Source of the DNA: Cuniculiplasma sp.
GTDB taxonomy: Archaea; Thermoplasmatota; Thermoplasmata; Thermoplasmatales; Thermoplasmataceae
Length of the DNA: 5,606 nucleotides
Direction: 5' to 3'
NCBI GenBank assembly: GCA_023256455.1
Contig: JAGDXN010000068.1
Coordinates: 521-6,126 of the forward strand
Part shown: piece after piece, positions 1-5,516 of the stretch
Numbering within the stretch: position 1 is the first letter of the stretch
Layout of the letters: the number at the start of each line of letters is the position of its first letter
Position numbers and translations under genes: made by a program
Notes under the pieces: generated by a model
Database searches by the model: none
What the model was told of the DNA's origin: nothing
What the model saw: the letters and a program-made list of their open reading frames with translations, nothing else

Positions 1-1038
1 GATACATCAATGGCCCTGCAATTAAAGGATTTTTACCATATTCTGCTAAAGGACATTTATGAAATTCAGGAGACCTTAATAGAGAAGGTCCAGATGTATG
101 CAAGGACTCCTATGCTGGGCAGGACTCATGGGCAACATGCAAGTCCCATTACCTTTGGCCTTAAGTCGGCATCCTGGCTGGAAGAGTTCAACAGACATCT
201 TCAAAGGTTAAGAGAGGCAAAACCAAGAGTTCTTGTGGGTAAGGTTTTGGGACCGGTTGGAACTGCCGCATCCATGGGAAAGAAAGGATATGATGTATCG
301 AAGAAATGTATGGAGAGGCTTGGGCTGCAGAGCGAACTTGCCACGGGACAGCTTGTGGCGAGGGACAGATATGTTGAACTTCTGCAAATAATTGCAGGAA
401 TATCTGTAACACTGGATAAGATAGGAACAGAAATAAGGAATTTACAGAGGCCGGAAATTAATGAGGTAATGGAATATTTCGATTCTGAAAAGCAGGTAGG
501 ATCCTCGGCAATGCCATCCAAAAGGAATCCAATCGAGTCTGAGAATGTTTGCAGCCTTTCCAGATTAATAAGAGCAATGGTTGTCCCAGAAACAGAATCA
601 GCTGTTACCTGGCACGAGAGGGATCTGACAAACAGCGCCCTTGAGAGGTTTACCATACCCTATTCCTGCATCCTGATTGATTATATTCTCGTGAAGATGA
701 ACAGGATATTGAAAAATTTGCGTGTCAACGTGGATGTTATGAAAAGAAATCTCCAGTCATCCCCGCTCTGTATCTCAGAAAGACTTACAAGTGAACTCAC
801 CCTTAAGGGTGTGGACAGACAGTCTTCCCACGAGATAGTAAGAAAGATCTCGATGGAATATTATGAAAAGGGTGGAAATCTTATGGAAATCATTAAAAAA
901 ACAGAATTTGGAAAAATCTTCAAGGAAAATGAACTGGAAGAGATCCTCAATCCCGAGAATTTTACAGGTTCATCAGAATATATTTGCCAGAACGTGGTTA
1001 AAAATACACTGGAAATTAGAGGTAAACTGAATGATTGA
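1..1038 (+). CDS. purB: Adenylosuccinate lyase, 5'-truncated by the window edge
   Basis: Cytoplasmic purine enzyme of the fumarase/aspartase superfamily. It releases fumarate from SAICAR (giving AICAR) and from adenylosuccinate (giving AMP). The frame is open to base 1, so the ATG at 10 is internal: the first codons read DTSMALQL, matching the conserved family segment around TSxDxxDTAxALQL. About 345 residues remain of a usual ~450, so roughly 100 N-terminal residues, including the first catalytic-histidine region, lie outside the window. Visible signatures are GRTHGQH at 118-138 (catalytic histidine loop) and GSSAMPSKRNP at 499-531, the superfamily signature and mobile loop that carries the catalytic serine. 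The remainder is the helical core and the C-terminal lyase domain, intact to a TGA stop. The stop overlaps the next start by 8 bases (ATGATTGA), indicating co-transcription. Identification is firm; only the 5' end and promoter are unseen. Confidence 0.96.
   Translation, partial: DTSMALQLKDFYHILLKDIYEIQETLIEKVQMYARTPMLGRTHGQHASPITFGLKSASWLEEFNRHLQRLREAKPRVLVGKVLGPVGTAASMGKKGYDVSKKCMERLGLQSELATGQLVARDRYVELLQIIAGISVTLDKIGTEIRNLQRPEINEVMEYFDSEKQVGSSAMPSKRNPIESENVCSLSRLIRAMVVPETESAVTWHERDLTNSALERFTIPYSCILIDYILVKMNRILKNLRVNVDVMKRNLQSSPLCISERLTSELTLKGVDRQSSHEIVRKISMEYYEKGGNLMEIIKKTEFGKIFKENELEEILNPENFTGSSEYICQNVVKNTLEIRGKLND
1018..1023 (+). promoter_or_regulatory. Shine-Dalgarno site inside the end of purB
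   Basis: AGAGGT lies within the last purB codons, 7 bases before the ATG at 1031. It supports that ATG as the real start of the winged-helix gene. Because the ATG overlaps the purB stop, translation of the second gene is probably coupled to termination or re-initiation at purB. This is an internal operon gene with a ribosome site, unlike the apparently leaderless first genes elsewhere in the window. Confidence 0.55.
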
Positions 1039-1609
1039 GGGAATTTCCAAACAGATAATGGAAGTCCTTAAGGATGAGGAACTTTCAATTTCAGGAATAA
1101 AGGAAAAACTTGATTCGAGGAATATTCCAGTTCACAGGCTTACCCTTTCGGGTTATTTAAGTTCAATGGTGGATATGGGTTTGCTTAAATTTAAGGATAT
1201 AAAGCCGGCAAAGGTATATTCCATTGACGATAGCAAGGCAAGGTCCATATATTCTCTCATTGGAGATGTGGTTAAAAAAAGATATCCTGACAGAACTGGC
1301 GATATGTCCCTTTTGCTTCTGTTCAATCTTTTTAACAGACCAGTTTTTCTAAGAGAAATAGATCTTTGTAATTCAGACCTTCCAAGGGCATACAGGCAGT
1401 CGTCCAGTGCCAGGAAGGATCTTTATATCAAGAAGCTTGGGATTTTGGGAATCAGGATAACGGAATCAGAAAGGCTGATTGAACCCTCTTTCACAGATGT
1501 GGGTGCTACCATGAATATGATGAAAGATTTGATTCTCATATCCAACGGTATTGAATTTATTGAAGAAATGGTGGATGGGGAACAAAAAACACTTGACTTT
1601 GGGACATAA
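1031..1609 (+). CDS. Winged helix-turn-helix protein, function unknown, coupled to purB
   Basis: A 192-residue soluble protein with no signal or membrane segment. Residues ~3-68 have the pattern of a winged helix: a first helix (ISKQIMEVLKDE), a second (SISGIKEKLDSR), a probable recognition helix (about 34-52, HRLTLSGYLSSMVDMG) and a short beta wing ending at KVYSI. This arrangement is common in archaeal DNA-binding regulators. Residues ~75-180 form a second alpha-rich domain that I do not recognise. It has two cysteines close to none of the usual metal motifs: C107 is isolated in DLCNSDLPRAYRQ. The last residues, QKTLDFGT (1583-1606), resemble a shortened PCNA-interacting peptide. The start is supported by AGAGGT at 1018 and the 8-base overlap with purB. 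By position it could regulate purine genes or have an unrelated nucleic-acid role; neither is shown by the sequence. Confidence 0.8.
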   Translation: MIEGISKQIMEVLKDEELSISGIKEKLDSRNIPVHRLTLSGYLSSMVDMGLLKFKDIKPAKVYSIDDSKARSIYSLIGDVVKKRYPDRTGDMSLLLLFNLFNRPVFLREIDLCNSDLPRAYRQSSSARKDLYIKKLGILGIRITESERLIEPSFTDVGATMNMMKDLILISNGIEFIEEMVDGEQKTLDFGT

Positions 1610-1625
1610 TCCATAATTTATAGTA

Positions 1626-1652
1626 AGTGTCCTGAAATAAAAAGGGAACACT
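1626..1652 (+). terminator. Weak hairpin after the purB operon
   Basis: AGTGT-CC at 1626-1632 can pair with GG(A)ACACT at 1645-1652, leaving one bulged base and a loop of about 12 AT-rich bases. It sits 17 bases after the winged-helix stop and upstream of the next promoter. There is no clear T-run after it, which archaeal termination usually needs, so it may be only an mRNA 3' structure. Confidence 0.25.
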
Positions 1653-1673
1653 AAATTTGAACGGGTTAAAATT

Positions 1674-1684
1674 CTTATATATAA
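1674..1684 (+). promoter_or_regulatory. TATA box for the radical SAM gene, leaderless transcript
   Basis: CTTATATATAA is a strong archaeal TATA match centred about 24-25 bases before the ATG at 1703, with a purine/A-rich stretch (GGTTAAAA, 1664-1671) upstream where the TFB recognition element should lie. The usual 25-27 base spacing puts the transcript start at or within a few bases of the ATG. No Shine-Dalgarno motif occurs before the ATG, which agrees with a leaderless mRNA. Confidence 0.65.
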
Positions 1685-1702
1685 CTCATTAATGTACTTA
1701 TA

Positions 1703-2761
1703 ATGAAATCACTACCGGGCAAATCCTATTACACAGGGGAACTACCCCTTGGCTGCAAAATGTGTGCAAAGGGTGCAAAGATGGTTCTCTTTGTTTCGGG
1801 CATTTGCGATGCAAAATGTTTTTACTGTCCCATATCAGAGCCAAAAAAGATGAAGGATGTGATGTTTGCAGATGAAATGCCTCTGAGGAATATGAGAGAC
1901 GCCATATTTGAGGCCAACATGATTCAGGCCACAGGCACTGGAATTACTGGAGGAGACCCCTTAAAATTTTATGAAAGAACTTCTGAGTATATTAAAATAT
2001 TAAAAGAGGAATTTGGTAACGGGCATCATATACATTTGTATACTATAAGTGGGTCCAAAGAGGCCATAGAATCTGTTGCCAGGGCGGGGCTTGATGAAAT
2101 AAGGTTCCATCCTCCTGAGGAGATATGGAGTGTTATGGACAAATCCATATTTAAACAGAGGATAAAATGGGCCCGAGATGCAGGGATGAGCGTGGGGATT
2201 GAGGTTCCAAGCTTGCCTGGTAGGGAGGAGGATATGAAGGCTTTAATTGATTTTTCCAGAAGGATGGATCTGGATTTTATCAATCTTAATGAACTTGAAT
2301 TTTCGGAGACTAATTACAAAAATCTACTTGGAAGAAATTACGAGGTAAAGAACGATGTTGAATCCGGTGCAAAGGGGAGCCAGGAACTGGCCATAAAAAT
2401 GGTCCGGGAAAACCCAGATTTCACTGTGCATTACTGTTCTGCATCGTTCAAGGATTCAGTTCAATTAAAAAACAGGCTTAAGAGGAGAGCAAAAAGCATT
2501 GCCAGGCCCTTTGACTCGGTAACAAAAGATGGAACCATAATCAGAGGTGCTGTCGAAGGGGATGACCCAGACAGGATATATTCAGAACTAATTTCAGTTG
2601 GTGTGCCAAAAGAGCAGATGCATATTAACTATGGAAAGAAGAGGGTAGAGGTTCCACCATGGATCCTTGAAGACCTTAAGCAATATGTTAATTATGAAAT
2701 GTATGAAATCGAGGAGTACCCCACATGGGATGCTATAGAAGTCGAGAGAATCAAAATATAG
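1703..2761 (+). CDS. Radical SAM protein, COG2108-like (pyruvate formate-lyase activase-related)
   Basis: A 352-residue cytoplasmic radical SAM enzyme of unknown substrate. The [4Fe-4S]/SAM motif is CDAKCFYC (C35, C39, C42; CX3CX2C), followed by PISEP. GITGGDPL at 80-87 is the glycine-rich SAM-contact motif of the barrel, and HIHLYT (109-114), RFHPP (134-138) and IEVPSLPG (166-173) read as later barrel strands. A second pair, GCKMC (C18, C21), precedes the canonical cluster, and another cysteine sits in HYCSASFKD (C245), followed by a basic KNRLKRRAK stretch (256-264). The N-terminal pattern GC-x2-C-x-KGAK then CxxxCxYCP matches what I recall of archaeal COG2108 proteins, described only as related to pyruvate formate-lyase activating enzyme. 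Nothing nearby names a substrate: it is a lone gene with its own TATA box and converges on the DUF929 gene 30 bases downstream. Radical SAM assignment is firm; the subfamily rests on recall. Confidence 0.9.
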   Translation: MKSLPGKSYYTGELPLGCKMCAKGAKMVLFVSGICDAKCFYCPISEPKKMKDVMFADEMPLRNMRDAIFEANMIQATGTGITGGDPLKFYERTSEYIKILKEEFGNGHHIHLYTISGSKEAIESVARAGLDEIRFHPPEEIWSVMDKSIFKQRIKWARDAGMSVGIEVPSLPGREEDMKALIDFSRRMDLDFINLNELEFSETNYKNLLGRNYEVKNDVESGAKGSQELAIKMVRENPDFTVHYCSASFKDSVQLKNRLKRRAKSIARPFDSVTKDGTIIRGAVEGDDPDRIYSELISVGVPKEQMHINYGKKRVEVPPWILEDLKQYVNYEMYEIEEYPTWDAIEVERIKI

Positions 2762-2791
2762 TGTATCTTTAAAATTTCATTTATATATATT
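2762..2791. terminator. Convergent AT-rich gap between the radical SAM and DUF929 genes
   Basis: The two convergent stops are separated by only 30 AT-rich bases. Short T-runs are present on both strands (for example ATCTTT and ATTTCATTT on the plus strand, and ATTTTAAAG on the minus strand), the kind of U-rich signal at which archaeal RNA polymerase terminates. No strong stem is seen, so transcripts probably overlap at their 3' ends. Confidence 0.3.
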
Positions 2792-3670
2792 TTATAGATA
2801 TGGTATTAGTTCTTCTATAGAATTGTGAATTTCTGTAATTTGTGGGAAGTTGTTGGCTATGTATATGGGTTCATACTGATCCAGACTTGGTGGGTTGAAA
2901 AAGGGACCATTAAAAATGTAAGTGCCATTTTGACCTGTTATGATCATTATAGTTGTAAGGTGATATACACTTGTGAGTTCTGCAGATACTGCTCCAGGGG
3001 CTCCTCCAGCGCCTGTCGCAGGGTATACTGTCTCATAATTCTTGAGTATGTTGAATATGGGTGCAGGGAGGTTGCTCTGTGCAACACTCAGACCATAATT
3101 TACCATGGTCATATCTCTTAGTGATCCTGGCTTTTCAATCAGAACACCAGTTCCATTTGGGTTCAGATAGTTATTGCCCTCTTCACCAAATAGTGTCCAG
3201 TTATACATATATACAGGATCGAAGTTTATCGTTGTACCATATTTGTCCACACTGAAACTATTCTTAAAAATTAGCCCGGGAATGCAGGCATAGGAACCCT
3301 CATTGGGATCCGAATGGTGTGTATAAATATGGGAATTTATGTTCGCATACTGAGACAGGGCTCCATAGATAACCCATGAATCAGCAGCTCCTATGGGGCA
3401 ACCAGTCCATGAAATAAAGTAAACGTTTGTTGACCCCGAGGGTGCATAATCAGAAGTACTCACCTTGGCAAAACTCCCCCAAGGATCATAATTTGGGGCA
3501 GAGAAGTTATTCTGAGGCGTTGAGCTGTTTGAAGGAAATGAAATTATACCGCTGGAAAATAGAACAGCGACTACAAGAACAGCACCGAGAATTACAACCA
3601 TAATTCCCGCTACTGGATTCTTTGTATTTTTTGGTGTTTCCTTTTTATTTTTAGAATTATTATTCCCCAT
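2792..3670 (-). CDS. DUF929 family membrane-anchored protein, probable thioredoxin-like domain
   Basis: A 292-residue protein with a short basic, Asn/Lys-rich cytoplasmic tail (1-18), one hydrophobic segment at about 20-44, a Ser/Asn/Pro linker (46-62) and a large C-terminal domain expected outside the membrane. Strand VYFISWTGCPIGAADSW (83-99) followed by a helix (ALSQYANI) is the hallmark I recall for DUF929, a family of thermoacidophilic archaea (Sulfolobales and Thermoplasmata). It resembles a thioredoxin strand-CP-helix motif. C129 in YACIPGLIF lies two residues before a proline that could be the cis-Pro of that fold, so C91 and C129 may form a disulfide; this is inference. Five N-x-S/T sequons follow the membrane segment. 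The gene has its own TATA-like box at 3692-3704 and is divergent from the pilin gene. Exact role unknown: redox handling or a surface function are both possible. Confidence 0.85.
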   Translation of the reverse strand: MGNNNSKNKKETPKNTKNPVAGIMVVILGAVLVVAVLFSSGIISFPSNSSTPQNNFSAPNYDPWGSFAKVSTSDYAPSGSTNVYFISWTGCPIGAADSWVIYGALSQYANINSHIYTHHSDPNEGSYACIPGLIFKNSFSVDKYGTTINFDPVYMYNWTLFGEEGNNYLNPNGTGVLIEKPGSLRDMTMVNYGLSVAQSNLPAPIFNILKNYETVYPATGAGGAPGAVSAELTSVYHLTTIMIITGQNGTYIFNGPFFNPPSLDQYEPIYIANNFPQITEIHNSIEELIPYL

Positions 3671-3680
3671 AACATTCTTC

Positions 3681-3712
3681 GATCAAAATTACCTATTTAA
3701 TATTTTTTGATC
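3681..3712. repeat. Inverted repeat GATCAAAA / TTTTGATC around the DUF929 TATA box
   Basis: Perfect 8-base arms at 3681-3688 and 3705-3712 flank the TATA-like element of the minus-strand gene, separated by 16 bases. Arms placed on both sides of a TATA box, roughly two helical turns apart, suit a dimeric regulator that would block TBP/TFB. It is a candidate operator; the regulator is unknown. Confidence 0.45.
3692..3704 (-). promoter_or_regulatory. TATA-like box for the DUF929 gene
   Basis: On the minus strand this reads AATATTAAATAGG, an archaeal TATA-like element centred about 26-28 bases before the ATG (3670-3668). No Shine-Dalgarno motif is present in the 20 bases before the start, so a leaderless transcript is likely. 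Confidence 0.5.
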
Positions 3713-3776
3713 AAATCTCACAGGGTGACTCTCAAAAGCAATTTTCTCTAATCTAATGGGGACCCTTCGTTAAATT

Positions 3777-3876
3777 TTGTTTACACCAAATATTATAATA
3801 AGGTTAGCAGGTCGAAAAATTTTTCCAAATTCTTTGTTTCTACCAACTCAATAGCCCTTAATCTTAATGTAAACAA
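3777..3876. repeat. Inverted repeat TTGTTTACA / TGTAAACAA upstream of the pilin gene
   Basis: Two perfect 9-base arms, 3777-3785 and 3868-3876, enclose about 82 bases in the pilin upstream region. The proximal arm lies just downstream of the weak pilin TATA-like box, a typical repressor position. A 12-base perfect palindrome, GAAAAATTTTTC (3814-3825), lies between them. The core TGTAAAC recurs in both orientations in the intergenic DNA after the pilin gene (5167-5173, 5354-5360). It could be a regulator site or the ends of a decayed small element. Confidence 0.4.
3857..3868 (+). promoter_or_regulatory. Weak TATA-like box for the pilin gene
   Basis: CTTAATCTTAAT is centred about 29 bases before the ATG at 3892, so the transcript would start at or just before the ATG. 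No Shine-Dalgarno motif precedes the start. A better TATA match, AATATTATAATAAG at 3789-3802, would instead give a leader of about 70 bases; the two cannot be separated from sequence alone. Confidence 0.35.
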
Positions 3877-3891
3877 GATCAAGTTAATTAG

Positions 3892-4890
3892 ATGGAAAAT
3901 ATTATAGAAACGTTGAAGCCTGTAAGAACAGCCGATGTTGGAGTTTCAGAATTAGTTGGCACAATATTGCTAATTGCCATAACCGTCGTTCTCATGGCCA
4001 CTCTTGGCCTATTTTTAATTACCAATTTGCCAAGTGGTAATCCTGTTAGGGCTGAGATGGAAATATCCTCAAAGGATGTTTCTGATGGGGGTTTGAACGA
4101 ATATCTGATTTTAATAGATGAAGTTACAGAAAGGATTAAACTTGATCAGATTGAGATAGATATGATCCTTAACAATTACTCCCTTCCTGTAATCGTCGGA
4201 TTTAATGGCGCAACTAACTATTCCCAATATCCTGTAATGCTTAAAGTTATAAATACAGGAATAAATGACCAGTCAACAATCACCCTGGCCAACACTTCCA
4301 CAGGTTTTCAGGTTTATACGCCGGAAAATATATCTCTTGCCTATGTTTCGGTAATAGACAAAAATATTAATTCGGTTATCGCCCAAACTCCTGTAAAATC
4401 CATTTCTTCACCCCATAATTCCCTTAATTTCCCCGTTTATATGTTGTGTCTGAAAAACAACACACCATTGAAAAACACTCTTGTACTTACAGGAATTGGT
4501 GGAAACAAGGAATTCAATGTTACCAACTTTTCAAAGGCAGGAATGAACACTAATGAGTCTAAATTCTATAACAATTTGTCATCAAATAACAGGCCATTTC
4601 CATTCACTCTGTTAAACAGTAATAAAAGTATTAACAGAAATTTGTCTATGGAAATTCAGATTCCCATATTTATCAGCAGAGGAAACAATCTAAACTTAAC
4701 CATACTCTCCACAGAGAGCACCTCCATAATGATACAAAATCATACTGCAACAGAGGATATTGCTGATAACAGTGATAATAATGGGAGTTTCTACCTGAAG
4801 AGTTTTCTGTTAAGTGGTGTAGGGGCATACTTTTTAGATATCAAGTATGAATATACAAATTTAAATGGGGTTATAGCATTTCAAGTTTAA
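3892..4890 (+). CDS. Archaeal type IV pilin-like surface protein, large and sequon-rich
   Basis: A 332-residue secreted filament-type protein. The N-terminus has a class III signal peptide: a 17-residue leader with basic residues (K9, R12), then VG^VSELVGTILLIAITVV, with the probable PibD-type prepilin peptidase cut after G17 and a hydrophobic stretch at about 21-44 that would form the filament core. GTILL-x-ITVVL is characteristic of archaeal Pilin_N (formerly DUF1628) proteins. The rest (45-332) is predicted to be beta-rich and is not recognised. It carries 14 N-x-S/T sequons, as expected for a heavily N-glycosylated surface protein in an acidophile, and only one cysteine (in YMLCLKNN). The length is about twice that of many archaeal pilins, suggesting an adhesin-like or minor pilin. 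No prepilin peptidase, ATPase or platform gene is in the window, so assembly must be supplied elsewhere. The start is set by the leader length and the upstream TATA-like element. Confidence 0.82.
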   Translation: MENIIETLKPVRTADVGVSELVGTILLIAITVVLMATLGLFLITNLPSGNPVRAEMEISSKDVSDGGLNEYLILIDEVTERIKLDQIEIDMILNNYSLPVIVGFNGATNYSQYPVMLKVINTGINDQSTITLANTSTGFQVYTPENISLAYVSVIDKNINSVIAQTPVKSISSPHNSLNFPVYMLCLKNNTPLKNTLVLTGIGGNKEFNVTNFSKAGMNTNESKFYNNLSSNNRPFPFTLLNSNKSINRNLSMEIQIPIFISRGNNLNLTILSTESTSIMIQNHTATEDIADNSDNNGSFYLKSFLLSGVGAYFLDIKYEYTNLNGVIAFQV

Positions 4891-4913
4891 AAGAGAAAAA
4901 TATACTGCAATAC

Positions 4914-4937
4914 GATAAGAAACATAAATTTTTTATC
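4914..4937 (+). terminator. T-rich hairpin after the pilin gene
   Basis: GATAAGAAA (4914-4922) can pair with TTTTTTATC (4929-4937) with one mismatch and a 6-base loop, 23 bases after the pilin stop. The 3' arm contains a run of six T, the element archaeal RNA polymerase responds to. It is a reasonable transcription terminator for the pilin gene. Confidence 0.5.
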
Positions 4938-5436
4938 ATCAATCTACCATATAATGATTTAGGAGTTGATCTGTCACGTTTTGATCTGTTAGACTCATAA
5001 AATACTTATAATAAAACGCTGTGTAATATTTAGTAATCAGTCTTTAAATCCCACTAGGTTCAGATAAAACCCATTAAATCTTAAACAATAATACCATTTT
5101 ATCAACCTTACCTATTGGCATTTCTCCAATTTTCTTTATGTTGAATAATAACTGGAAAATCAACTTGTTTACATTTGCTCTAAGGTTTGGAAAGAGTGTA
5201 TTAATATTGAAAGAAGATAATTGATTATCAGTGAATATATAAGTATGATATAAAGTTGAAAATGCAAATGTGAAAAATCAGTGAAATAACTATACAAAAA
5301 TAACTAAAAATCATCTACACATATTCAACTAATGAAGTACGGCGCGGCGTTTGTGTAAACACCAATCACATAAGTAAATATAACATAACATAGTTTGAGG
5401 AGATTGTTATATAAGTTCATTACATTATGAAAAAGG
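4938..5436. other. AT-rich intergenic region without a supported gene
   Basis: No frame here has a credible start, ribosome site and family match. Visible items: a 9-base direct repeat TTGATCTGT (4966-4974, 4981-4989); copies of TGTAAAC at 5167-5173 (inverted) and 5354-5360; a short GC-rich patch GGCGCGGCG (5341-5349) running into an imperfect hairpin (5346-5363); and a 67-codon open stretch on the minus strand (5077-5277) lacking an early ATG. The density of stops and short repeats suggests decayed or mobile-element-derived DNA. Confidence 0.6.
5346..5363. repeat. Short imperfect hairpin containing TGTAAAC
   Basis: GGCGTTT-GTGT-AAACACC can fold with a 7-base stem (one C-A mismatch) and a 4-base loop. 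Together with the upstream GC-rich patch it is a local island in very AT-rich DNA. GTGTAAAC also resembles the terminal sequence of many IS256-family elements, so it may be an old insertion-sequence end. Confidence 0.35.
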
Positions 5437-5488
5437 GATTATCTACTCTTTTGTGTAAATCTTTATATGTGTTAAAATACTTTACTCT

Positions 5489-5496
5489 AAGGAGGT
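5489..5496 (+). promoter_or_regulatory. Strong Shine-Dalgarno without an intact start codon
   Basis: AAGGAGGT is a near-perfect anti-16S match. The expected start position, 4 bases on, reads ATA AAA AGA at 5501, not ATG. The frame from there closes at TAA 5534-5536. It looks like the ribosome site of a gene whose start has decayed, probably the transposase whose C-terminal piece follows. Confidence 0.4.
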
Positions 5497-5516
5497 ATTT
5501 ATAAAAAGAAAAATAG

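Noticed and set aside
10..12. ATG at 10 as the purB start
   Set aside because: The frame is open to base 1 and the preceding residues match a conserved internal segment of adenylosuccinate lyase; starting here would remove about 100 essential residues.
201..656. 151-codon open frame antisense to purB
   Set aside because: It lies wholly opposite the conserved catalytic region of purB, has no ribosome site or recognisable family, and is best explained by codon bias on the other strand.
2825..3255. Two open frames (98 and 64 codons) antisense to the DUF929 gene
   Set aside because: Their Cys- and Tyr-rich translations are typical of complement reading; the minus-strand gene has the clear domain and promoter.
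4939..4998. 19-residue minus-strand frame starting MSLTDQNVTDQ
   Set aside because: The polar peptide comes from the TTGATCTGT direct repeat; the nearby TATA-like sequence is too close to the ATG for a leaderless start, and there is no ribosome site.
5055..5070. GGTTCAGAT resembling a tRNA T-loop
   Set aside because: The flanking bases do not pair as a T-stem and no acceptor or anticodon arm can be drawn around it.
5427..5504. 25-codon frame starting MKKGLSTLLCK
   Set aside because: It runs through the putative insertion-sequence end and ribosome site; the TATA-like sequence before it would start transcription after its ATG.
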